A DNA stretch of 64,000 bases from Theristus sp. LFF4_11 (taxonomy: Eukaryota; Nematoda; Chromadorea; Monhysterida; Xyalidae): contig JASANC010000749.1 of assembly GCA_030248135.1 (NCBI GenBank), forward strand, positions 50,509 through 114,508, read 5' to 3'. Under the pieces are notes generated by a model. It was given only the letters and a program-made list of their open reading frames with translations, had not been told where the DNA came from and did not search any database. Within the stretch, counting starts at the first letter, position 1. The number at the start of each line of letters is the position of its first letter. This document shows, piece by piece, positions 32,901-41,678 of this stretch. The position numbers and the translations under genes are program-made.

Positions 32901-35900
32901 TGGCAGTCTCATTCAAGGCGAGATTAGTCGCAGACTGGGAGTTTCCTTTCTCAAAAATGATAAGATATCCGCCAATCGAGTGTGCAAAGGTAGAAATAAT
33001 GAACAGAATAGCACGAATTACCAATTAATTTTTAGAAACATGTAAAATTTGACACGCAGTTGGGCTTCTGAACAACTTTTTTCTTTGATTCAAATTTTGC
33101 GCGCTCCTTGCACCCTGAAAAAAAGCTGCCATGTTTAAACGGTCATACTGTAGTTACAAACAAAATAGGGATTCAACAACATCTGGACACGCTAAAAAAA
33201 CAACTTGATATCAAACTTAAAATCAACCTTGATACATACCGTAGAGTCTTGCATATAAGGTTCCTCCCACTTATAAGACCCCCACCCAAAAGTGGGCGGA
33301 GTGTCACACGGCGGGAAACCAAAAAATTTAAAATTTTGACTTGGTCGAAATCTTATTCCGTTTATGAGACCCGGAATTCCTAATGTTCGCTTTATAAGAC
33401 CTCCTCCCACTTATAAGGCTGTCACATGAAATTCCACTTTTTTCAGAAATTTTTAATTTTCAAATTTATATAAGGAGACCTTATATGCAAGACTTTACGG
33501 TAACAATGTAAAAAAATGAAATCTGTCGTTTCTGAGCACCTTGACTCGCCGCATCAATCACTGGCAGCGTTTTTCCGCTAATTCCGTGCAGCTCAAAAAC
33601 GTTGACAAAAACCAATATTCTGCAAAACATTTGCGTGTTGATGCGCACACCCGGTACATACAGGCGTCCGTGGGAAAGTGTGTGGGTTTATAGATGACCA
33701 CGTTTCCCAGGAGTTTCGGCAACGGTGGCGAGTTAGATGCTCATCATAAACGAACGTTCAGATTTGTAATTTCACATAGTTTGATAGCTTTCAGCGTGGA
33801 TCAACGGTACCAAACAACAAAAATGGTAGTAACAGAGAACTTCACAAGTCCAGCGTTTCCGGACGTTGCAGCTTGCACACATCGACTGTAACAAGTGGCA
33901 GTTTTTGAAAATCGCACCTGTCGCCACTACTGTCGATCATTTTCTGATCAGTTGCGATCGATCGGACTATCGGCTTGGGTGCAGCTACAATCGGACCATT
34001 CTCTGTCATGTCGTCCACCACTGCGTCGGCAGTTGTTGAAAACGCAACGTTGACATCGTTTTTTTCGTTGATGATTTCTTCCTTGTCCACACAAGCCATC
34101 TGTCGTTTGTACCGGCTGAAAGTTATATTGCAAAAATGCCGAAGACAATCAATCACTCACACTTTGTCTTGTCAGAAAATTATAGTTCATTACAACTCAT
34201 AACTTAGTAACTTACTAATATTTCGTCATAATTTTATATAATTTTCTTAACTTAAAACACTTTAAAAGGGCATTTATGAAGTGACGCGTGGCCACGCTTT
34301 AACACAGCTACACGTCACTAAATATACTTCTTCATGAATGCGCCTTAAAAACCTCTATCAGCTCAGATAACAACTAACCGTTTCAACCCGTCGGTCGCAG
34401 GACACTGAACGATGGCGTTACCATTTCTCTTCGTCAGATCGAGCGAAAACAAGTTGTTACACTGATGATAATATATCTTGTAAGGAGATGTGGGGTCAAA
34501 GATCATTTCGTTCTTGTTTTAAGATATCAGAGTACGTAGCTTTTGGAAAAGTAATGTCGAACAAAAAAAAAACGTTAATGTCGATTGTGGAGCGCAGGAC
34601 TGTGTGTCTGTCAATTGATGCTTCGGATTGTCGCAGTCGTCCTTTTTATGCTGCGGAGTGCGGACAGAGAGATTAACGGGTTATGACTTTCAGAGAATTA
34701 CCCTTTTTGACGTTCAAACATCAGCAATCACCGACTTTGCCTGAAATCGAGTACCGATTTCGCAAGAAATTGCAACTTGGCTGCATAACGCACACGGCCA
34801 CATAAGAATAAATTCAGCTGAAGAAGTACCACGTGTCCCCCTCGCATTTTTTGCTCGGTGTCTCACCGATTCCGCTAAGCGTATACATTGCACACATCTC
34901 ATACACATCTTATTGCATAAGTTTGTTTGATGTTTGCGTTTAGTTGGCGCTTGTTGGCGTCAATAAGTTGCGTTGTTTGACTGCGTGCCCTGGAAAAATT
35001 AATTTTTTCTTGCTGTTCGTGTATCTTTTCGAAATACTTTGTAATGTATTTTGTCAGTGTTGTATTTTTATTTCAATCATATGATTCATAACCCTTTATG
35101 GTTTGCCATTAATCGCTCGTGGGAAATTGCGATTCTTCGATTCGAACATATTTGTGTTGGATTACTGTTCGCCGGATTTTCAAGACAGTTCGAGTCCGGT
35201 GCGTTTATTTCGTGACACGCTACACTGCAACGCTATAACATATCAAACTAGCTGATTGGTTGGTGGTCACGTGATGAATGGATGCTATGCAAACCAGACA
35301 ATGCATGCATCAACCAATCAGCTAGTTGGACATGTTATAGAGTGGAGAAAAATTCTAACTTCTATTATAAAATCCATTTCATCGAATCCGAGACCGATGA
35401 GGACGACCACGGCGACGGCGAGGCTCTGCGACGGTGGGTTACCACGGTGGCCACTCTGTGCACTCTCTGACAGGGTTGCATGGTGCACCGCTTGGTTTTT
35501 TCTGCACGCAAAAGACTAATGGACTTCAGCATGGGATGGATTTTAGCATTTGTTAGCGCGTGATGCATATTTTTGGTTTTTGGTGTTTTAATACCGTTAT
35601 TTATAACCGCTGATCGGCTCCCAATTTTTACAACTTTATTTTATTAAGCTAAAATAAAAAAAAAACAAAAAGTATAATAAACATGGCATCCAAGAGCAGT
35701 AACAGCAAAAAAGCACAAGTTGCACGTTAATGTAATAGGTATTGGTGTAAAGCGTATGTTGTCATGTTCCAAACAAAAGTGCTCGTTCGACTGACTGAGA
35801 CTTTTCGATTTAGCAAAACTGCACAATAAAAAACAATAAATACAGATACTGCACAAAACCAGAAACTCTGTGACACTTTTAGTGAGTTGAAACAATCAAA

Positions 35901-38900
35901 TCTGCGATGTTCTGCTTTGGTGTGTGTGAATGGCTCACTGGACTGCCAACCGATCCGAGCTGCTGTGTGTGATGACCGGTGGACGACGTTGGGTTTTTTA
36001 CTTTTACTTTACTTTTACTAAATTAAAACGACTTCACTTTTATTAAAACGACGACGAAAGACGATAGAATACTTTTACTAAATTAAAACGACTTCACTTT
36101 TATTAAAACGACGACGAAAGACGATAGAAATAAAAAGAAACAAAATGGCACGAACGGCACATGCTGAACTCATAAAACACACCACTTTTATAATGTACAA
36201 GAACGAATCAAGGAAAAATAGCTGAACAAAGATTTAAGAAAACTGTTGAGCATCTAGGAAAAAAGTAGATGAGCATTGGAAGTCAAGCGCTCTGTCAGAA
36301 ACAGCTCACCGTAAACCCGGCTTTGTGTGAGAGTGCAGACACGAAGGCTAAAGTAGGACATTACAGTACCCTACTCCCCCATACGGAGCGCCCTCGCGAC
36401 GTCACTCTCCCTACGCAGCCGAGTGTCTGGTGCACTGCCTGACCTGGACACCTGCTTTCACTCACTTCAAAACTCCTAAAAGCTCCAACTCAAACGAATA
36501 AACTGAAATTGAATCACTAGGAACTCGAACTCAGAAAACAAAGACCAACAACTATCAAGTTCGAAAACCAAAAAAAACTGAACTGCCAAACTGAAAAACC
36601 TAAAAGCTATCCTGACAAACAAAAACAAAACAAAACTAAACTGTCACGATGATTAGAAATTTTGATCACGCATTGAAGTCGAATTGCGTCGAAAACCCCA
36701 AAGAAAAACCGCCAAAACTAAAATAGAAGAAAAAGCATTAAAACAGTTCACCCTCTCCCCACACTGAAAACGGGGGTAAAACAAAACAAATAAAATCAAA
36801 CAAAACTGTTACAAAACTGTTACAAATCAGCAGAAGACTGGCGCAACCTGCACTCTACGTCGCAGTTTACTGGACACGTCAAAATCAAAGAACCGTGGCT
36901 AACAATAAAACTTCTACTGCGCTTCACTGCGCCACAACCAAACTTCTCCTCGCAGCCTTCTTCAGCAACACCACCACAGCCAATCACGTTTTTGATCACG
37001 GAGGCCGTCCTCCATTCGGTTTGAGTCTCGGAGACCGAAATAACTCCGAATCGGTTTGAGTCACGGAGACCGAAAAAACTCCGACCAACCAATCTCCGCT
37101 GCGGCGTTTCGGCTTTCTCGAAAGCTGCCCTCGGCGAAACCCGGCCGTGCCATAGATCGACGCCGTCTCAGCTCGCATGCCGCCACAACTCCAGCCACCG
37201 CGTCTCCGTTCCATGCGACGTTCTGCCAGCTACTGGTGCGCCCGCCACTCCGCTGATCTGCCTCGGCGACACTCGACGACACGCAAAGACGCGCAGCACG
37301 CCACCGCCTCTCGTCGACGCTGACCCTCCATGGCCTTTCTGCACTGGCCCTCCATGGCCTCGGTGCACGCGACGTCGCCACCCAGCATTGTCTCGGCGGG
37401 ACCTCCACTGAAGTGTGCTGCTTTGGTGTGTGTGAATGGCTCACTGGACTGCCAACCGATCCGAGCTGCTGTGTGTGATGACCGGTGGATGACGTTGGGT
37501 TTTTTACTTTTACTTTACTTTTACTAAATTAAAACGACTTCACTTTTGTTAAAACGACGACGAAAGACGATAGAAATAAAAAGAAACAAAATGGCACGAA
37601 CGGCACATGCTGAACTCATAAAACACACCACTTTTATAATGTACAAGAACGAATCAAGGAAAAATAGCTGAACAAAGATTTAAGAAAACTGTTGAGCATC
37701 TAGGAAAAAAGTAGATGAGCATTGGAAGTCAAGCGCTCTGTCAGAAACAGCTCACCGTAAATCCGGCTTTGTGTGAGAGTGCAGACACGAAGGCTAAAGT
37801 AGGACATTACAAATCTTATAAAACACAAACCAACAAAATTATATAAAACCAAGAATCGCCAAATTCAGAAGTCAATGGTTTTCGGATGTTGTGGTTTGAA
37901 TGAGTTAACCGAAATGTGGTTCTCTTCAAATTCAAACACTTCGTCATCTTCGATCATAGCATCTGCAGACGAACAACCAGTCTCATTGCACGGTTTCCTT
38001 TGCTCGTACGCAGGCGTTGAAGAAACCACAATGTTGAAGTCATCCTTTCTGTTGATTTCTTCATCCACGCAAGCCATTTGTCGTTGGTAATGCCTGAAAT
38101 TGTTTTTTGTTAGTATTTTCGTTGCAGAAAGTTTGCAAGACAAAAAAGTTTCTGCCACTGGGAAAAGCCGTGCAGCTAAAGCAAAAAAAATCCGAATCCT
38201 CAACACGACGCTGCCGCAATTTTGAATTGCCGCGCAATTTATGAAACGTTTTCCTACATGATCCCTGCGTGTGCAAAAACGCATGGAGTTTCGAAACCAA
38301 ACCAAACGATAATTATCTAAAAATGCGGGAGACGCATATAAAAGGAGGAATATGGCTTTGTCTAAGCAGTGAGAGACTTGGCTCGACAACTCTTTTCAAG
38401 TCTCTGATGTGGTACACACGGATACAAGTACATAAAAGCTATATTTTTGCGCCGCGTTTGTTTTACTGAAAAGTGTAAAAAGTTTTAAAATCATTTTTTA
38501 ACTGTCCTTTCCAGTTTAGTCCGAAATCACATCATGTGCGAAATTCTGTGCAAATTCTGTGCAGAACTTGTGTAAATCAAGAATCTGTAAATTCTGTGCA
38601 AAAACAAAAAAATCAGAGACTGCAAAACATTGTTTCATGTGGTTTTATCGTTGCTAACGTACGCATCGCTGTGTACACACCAGCATCAGTGACAAAAAGG
38701 TGTTATCTTCCGTTGATTTTCAGCCTTTTTACCAAACTCTAGTGGCAGGATAAACTGTCTGTCCCGTGAGTCCTTGCCTTTGCCACAGAAGGAGACCTTG
38801 CGTTCCCCAATGCCTCTGCGATACACTTTGTCCTGGGCAAACCAGTATCAGCGATCTGAAGTCTGATCGTTGTTTTAGTGGTTTTAGTGGTCGCTAAATG

Positions 38901-41678
38901 CCCGAAATACCGCAAAAGTTTTAATTGTCTACAAAGTATTATCTTTCTTATTAATCGTGACCCAATATGCGTTTGCACGCACAGATAGAGAAAATGTTTC
39001 ATGGCTGCGCGGCAATTTTAAATGAGCAAAAACTTAACGTATACTGACGACAGATTCGTGCAAGAAATTGAGAAAACCCCAGTCAGAATGTTTTTTCACT
39101 AAACAAAATTTATTTTAATTCATATTCGAACTACGCTCTGGCGCGAAACATTTTTTCAGTGTGCGGCTTTTCCACACATCATTCAACATTACTAAGCCTC
39201 CTTCGTACGAAAAGATTATACATGTGCAACCGAAATAGTGAATAAACGGCGCAAAAATATGGCTCTTATGTACTTGTATCCGTGTGTACCACATCAGAGA
39301 CTTGAAAAGAGTTGTCGAGCCAAGTCTCTCACTGCTTAGACAAAGCCATATTCCTCCTTTTATATGCGTCTCCCGCATTTTTAGATAATATTCTGACTTT
39401 TAAATAAGTCCCGAAGGTCGAACCAAATTCACATCTCGTTGGTCACACATTCTTCTAAACCCCGGATACCTCAGAGTTTTCATTTTTCGTTTTTTGGGCC
39501 GATTTCGCCTATGCTATTTCTACGGCCGATTCGCTCGAAATCGTTACGATTCAGTATCTAGAGTTGCTCACAAAAAACCAACCCAAAATCCGGGATCAGT
39601 GCATTGAATTACTCTGGAAAACAACCTTTTCTTGTTTTTCGTTTCTAGAACGATTTCGCTAACTTCAACGGCCGATTCGCCCGAAATCGTCACGATTCAG
39701 CATCCAGAGTTGCTCACATAAAAAAAACTAACCCAAAATTTGTGATCAGCGCATTGAATTACCCTGGAAAACAACCTTTTCTTGTTTCTCGTTTCTAGAC
39801 CGATTTCGCCAACTTCCACGGCCGATTCGCCCGAAATCGTCACGATTCAGCATCTAGAGTTGCTCACGTAAGAAAACTAACCCAAAATTCGTGATCAGCG
39901 CATTGAATTACCCTGGAAAACACCCTTTTCTTGTTTTTCGTTCCTGGACCGATTTCGCCAACTTCCACGGCCGATTCGCCCGAAATCGTCACGATTCAGC
40001 ATCTAGAGTTGTTCACGTAGAAAACTATTTGGACACGGTTTGTGATCACCTTGATTACCCTGGAACCTTTTCTTGTTTTTGTTCCTGGACCGATTTCGCA
40101 TTCAGCGAGGAAATCTCACGTTCGGAATACATTTAAAAATGTGAAATTGAAATATTTCTTCTGTTTTTTCCAGTGAAAATAAACGCTTTTTGCAAAACCA
40201 TATTCACAGTGTGCGCGAATTTACCGTTTCCACAGGTCGACAGCTGGACTTTGAGGCTGCGAGCTTTCGTTTCTTTTCTCCAGCTCAAACGAAAACAGTT
40301 TGCCACCGTCAGTAGTACCACATTCGAAGATAATCGGTGTGGTGGTGCTGAAGATCATGTTTCGTTGAACTTGAAGTCGAAAATCAAATTGATTGATCGT
40401 TTGGCGACTGTTTTTGATAAAGGTGTTTCTGTCGAAGCGCAAAGCCAGGTCGATTTGATCGCCGCTTGAGACGGAATAGATTTGTTTGCAAAGAACTTCT
40501 TGATTTTGTTGGTTGTGCGAGACATTTCCGTTACCCGGGAATTATATACTGCTGAGAGATAATAGCGGTTCGTTTTTAATAATAACGTACCGAAATCAAA
40601 CAAAAAACAGTGACTCTTGGAGTTGTTCAAATTCGGATGAACGAACGCTGAGTCGTTTCGTCAAGAATTGTAATTTGGCCACGTGAACGGCAATAAACGT
40701 GCAATGTGTGGTAAAAACGGTAATAACTGCGAAAAAGGTAGAATGAATTCGCGTGAACTCTGTGTGTGTGCACGCCCACACAACGTTGTTCACCGTTGTT
40801 GTATCTGTCTTACTACTGTTTTTGCGAGGTGAATGTGTCAATAAATTATTACAATGTTGATGTGTTTTTAATGTTTTTTCTTGCGAATTACTTGCCGTTT
40901 TTGCAATGTTTCCAGTCTAAATTATACTATCAATCAGTTCTTTTTCAATGCACTTTATGTCACCGGCTTACCAAAAAAAGAAGCCTGGAGAAAAAAAGCC
41001 GTACCAAGAAACGCACCACGATGGTGTGCTTATCTCGGGAAATTTTTCATTTCCCGAGATAACCATACCAAAATTTATGCAATCCAAGATGGTATTTCCC
41101 GAAAAAGGCATTCCAAGATGGTACAGTACATGTATGAAGTTTTCTGCCCTGTTCCTGTCCTTTTCCGTATTCCTTTCATGTGTACTCCTGTTTTTTTAAA
41201 GTTCCAAAAATAAAAGTGGTAAAAAACCAGCTGATGATTTGTGTACCACACTTGCCAATGATCGCGGTACGCCTAGACTAGATGTACCAGTAGCGGCCGT
41301 GCGGGCTGCCCCGCTTGGCTATTGTTTTGTACCACGGTGACCAAAATGGACATAAAGAGGTGCGCAGATACAAAGACACAAAATACGATATCAAAGAGAG
41401 AAAACGTTTCCAGTCAAAGTTTTTCCGAGTTTCCATCAGATGCACATGATTTTCGACCTCTCCAACCAACCTGCTCCAGAATATCCAAGTACTGCTGTGT
41501 GCTTGTGTTTCGATAGATTGAGGTGTGATAGATGGGTACCGTGAGCGGTTCGCCTTGCTTCGCCCAGTCACTCGGCGGAAGTCGCGATGCCAAAAGTCGC
41601 GACTCGAGGTGAAGTTTCTCGAAGTTCTCTTCTCCAACACGCTGCGGCAGCTCGTTGCGAGTTGGTTGCCAGTGGGAA
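26944..41678 (-). CDS. Cys/Met-metabolism PLP-dependent enzyme (cystathionine or methionine lyase family), 5' end incomplete
   Basis: Exons 41471-41678, 29771-29929, 29208-29345, 28950-29119, 28468-28579, 27935-28186, 27535-27680 and 26944-27028 have matching phases and give at least 423 residues. Key elements in order are PIYHTSIYR, YIYQRLGNPTN (PLP-phosphate contact), YNSGLAAM, CYSGT, VVDATFASPYNQRPLEQG (Asp to the pyridine N), SKYLGGHSD with the Schiff-base Lys, RGLKTLPLRM, SLGGTESLIEHPYTMTH and IRLSVGLE (substrate-binding Arg). HPxxMTH resembles methionine gamma-lyases, but the LYGCT-type Cys is replaced by Ser (CYSGT), so the exact substrate is unsettled. It is probably cytosolic. An 11.5-kb intron (29930-41470) holds three other genes. 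The start exon was not identified; a Met-rich stretch near 41760 is a weak candidate. Confidence 0.88.
27298..27466 (+). mobile_element. tRNA-derived SINE, copy 1
   Basis: It starts TGGCCTGGTTGGTAGCGCGT, which fits a pol III A box. GTGTATAGGCACTTAATGAC and CTGCGTTCTGTGCGCCTATC follow. Related copies are at 32424-32594 and 49836-49992. The B-box region is degenerate in this copy. It lies in the intron between 27028 and 27535 of the PLP-enzyme gene. Confidence 0.72.
30494..30973 (-). CDS. Orphan family member 1, two exons, nested in an intron
   Basis: Exons 30843-30973 and 30494-30731 join in phase 2 and give 122 residues. Exon 1 starts MINPIVTPPFDV and contains NVFSFEL and NAIVHNPAVDEWKE. Exon 2 starts QYQQKISAYEE and is low-complexity and acidic, ending CKPQRPKTMNL. 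The two paralogues (33842-34506 and 37865-40358) share exon lengths, the splice phase, the FSxxL and WK(R/E) positions and the C-terminal K-(L/P)-Q-(R/H)-P-(K/E)-T ending. No signal peptide or membrane segment is present, so the product is probably intracellular. I do not recognise the family. It lies on the same strand as the host PLP-enzyme gene, and a TATA element lies about 155 bp upstream. Confidence 0.72.
31127..31138 (-). promoter_or_regulatory. TATA element of orphan member 1
   Basis: The minus strand reads CCATATAAAGGA about 155 bp upstream of the ATG. Members 2 and 3 also have a TATA element 135-190 bp upstream, supporting independent transcription from the host intron. Confidence 0.55.
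31693..32394. mobile_element. Diverged and expanded MITE family 4 copy
   Basis: It opens TACCGTAAAATCTTGCATAC and closes GACCTTGCAATATCCCAGAATTTACAGTA in weak inverted form (given here as key blocks). The interior has GGTCGTCACACAAACTTTTT, matching the family. At about 700 bp it is longer than the 265-bp copies and may represent a longer ancestor or nested insertions. Confidence 0.55.
32424..32594 (+). mobile_element. tRNA-derived SINE, copy 2
   Basis: TAGCCTGGGTGGTAGCGCGT (A box) and GGGGGATCTAGCCCC (B box-like) are followed by TTGGCACTTAATGACGGA and GGGCGCCCTACTCGAAGGCG. It lies in the 11.5-kb intron of the PLP-enzyme gene. Confidence 0.78.
32880..33153 (-). mobile_element. MITE family 1, reverse copy
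   Basis: TACAGTATGGCCGAATAAAT ... TTTAAACGGTCATACTGTAG, the reverse of the copies at 2398-2671 and 61970-62244, sharing GCGCGCTCCTTGCACCCTGA. Confidence 0.78.
33237..33502. mobile_element. MITE family 4
   Basis: TACCGTAGAGTCTTGCATAT ... ATATGCAAGACTTTACGGTA, about 265 bp and highly similar to 26541-26807 and 61474-61734. Confidence 0.88.
33842..34506 (-). CDS. Orphan family member 2, two exons, nested in an intron
   Basis: Exons 34379-34506 and 33842-34115 join in phase 2 (AAA CG|GTTAGT to CTTTCAG|C) and give 133 residues. Exon 1 starts MIFDPTSPYKIYYHQCN with NLFSLDLTKRNGNAIVQCP. Exon 2 starts RYKRQMACVDKEEI and ends KLQRPETLDL. It is closest to member 3 in exon 2 (RQMACVDxEE shared). No signal peptide or membrane segment. 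The intron holds a hairpin MITE (34263-34350). A TATA element lies at 34641-34650. Confidence 0.74.
34263..34350. mobile_element. 90-bp hairpin MITE in the orphan member 2 intron
   Basis: AAGGGCATTTATGAAGTGAC ... TTCATGAATGCGCCTT inverted arms, flanked by TTAAAA. Confidence 0.7.
34641..34650 (-). promoter_or_regulatory. TATA element of orphan member 2
   Basis: The minus strand reads GCATAAAAAGGACG about 135 bp upstream of the ATG at 34506. Confidence 0.5.
35234..35341. mobile_element. MITE family 5 (CAATCAGCT termini)
   Basis: TATAACATATCAAACTAGCT ... AGCTAGTTGGACATGTTATA inverted termini of about 25 bp with subterminal TGATTGGTTGGTGGTCACGT. Relatives are at 45028-45175 and 56825-56973, with a single arm at 46047-46105. 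Confidence 0.75.
35903..37811. mobile_element. Non-autonomous LTR element (TRIM-like), 1.9 kb
   Basis: Direct terminal repeats at 35903-36365 and 37409-37811 are nearly identical. They start TG (CTGCTTTGGTGTGTGTGAAT shared) and end GGACATTACA. AATC flanks both sides (35899-35902 and 37812-37815) as a likely target duplication. The left LTR is 60 bp longer because an ACTAAATTAAAACGACTTCA unit is duplicated. The internal kilobase holds CGGAGACCGAAA repeats and a GC-rich part but no gag or pol frame, so it depends on a partner. The near-identity of the LTRs suggests a recent insertion. It lies in the PLP-enzyme intron between orphan members 2 and 3. Confidence 0.85.
37865..40358 (-). CDS. Orphan family member 3, two exons split by a composite repeat
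   Basis: Exon 1 (40225-40358) and exon 2 (37865-38093) join in phase 2 (AAA CG|GTAAAT to AATTTCAG|G) and give 120 residues. Exon 1 is MIFSTTTPIIFECGTTD..., with KLFSFELEKRN and SPAVDLWKR. Exon 2 starts HYQRQMACVDEEINRK and ends FKPQHPKTIDF. The 2.1-kb intron contains the second foldback element and a satellite array, whereas the paralogue introns are about 110 and 260 bp. Both splice sites look intact. A TATA element lies at 40541-40550. An upstream ATG opens a 56-codon frame that overlaps the start; it is probably leader sequence. Confidence 0.74.
38120..38300 (-). repeat. Dispersed repeat family 6, copy in orphan member 3 intron
   Basis: Its reverse strand matches 46858-47045 at nucleotide and translated level (WFRN(S/T)M and KRF(I/V)NCA(A/E)IQ in both), with frameshifting gaps. 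A shorter relic is at about 38945-39030. Confidence 0.55.
38312..39389. mobile_element. Foldback element, copy 2
   Basis: Inverted termini at 38312-38460 and 39235-39389 match copy 1 at 1884-2873. The unique interior (GGAGACCTTGCGTTCCC, ATCAGAGACTGCAAAACATT) is in the opposite orientation to copy 1, while the satellite follows on the same side. There is no nested MITE here. Confidence 0.8.
39390..40130. repeat. Satellite array, about 149-bp unit, four to five copies
   Basis: The same unit as 2874-4850 (GCATTGAATTACCCTGGAAA, CACGGCCGATTCGCCCGAAA), ending in a truncated unit near 40110. It is shorter than the first array, and the units are more uniform in the right half. Confidence 0.92.
40541..40550 (-). 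promoter_or_regulatory. TATA element of orphan member 3
   Basis: The minus strand reads CAGTATATAATTCCC about 185 bp upstream of the ATG at 40358. Confidence 0.5.

Noticed and set aside
37000..37444. Overlapping GC-rich frames inside the LTR element
   Set aside because: Open in several frames at once because of base composition, with no gag or pol motif.
38269..39378. Frames beginning MRETHIKGGIWLCLSSERLG in both orientations
   Set aside because: They lie in the inverted termini of the foldback element and have no coding-type variation between copies.
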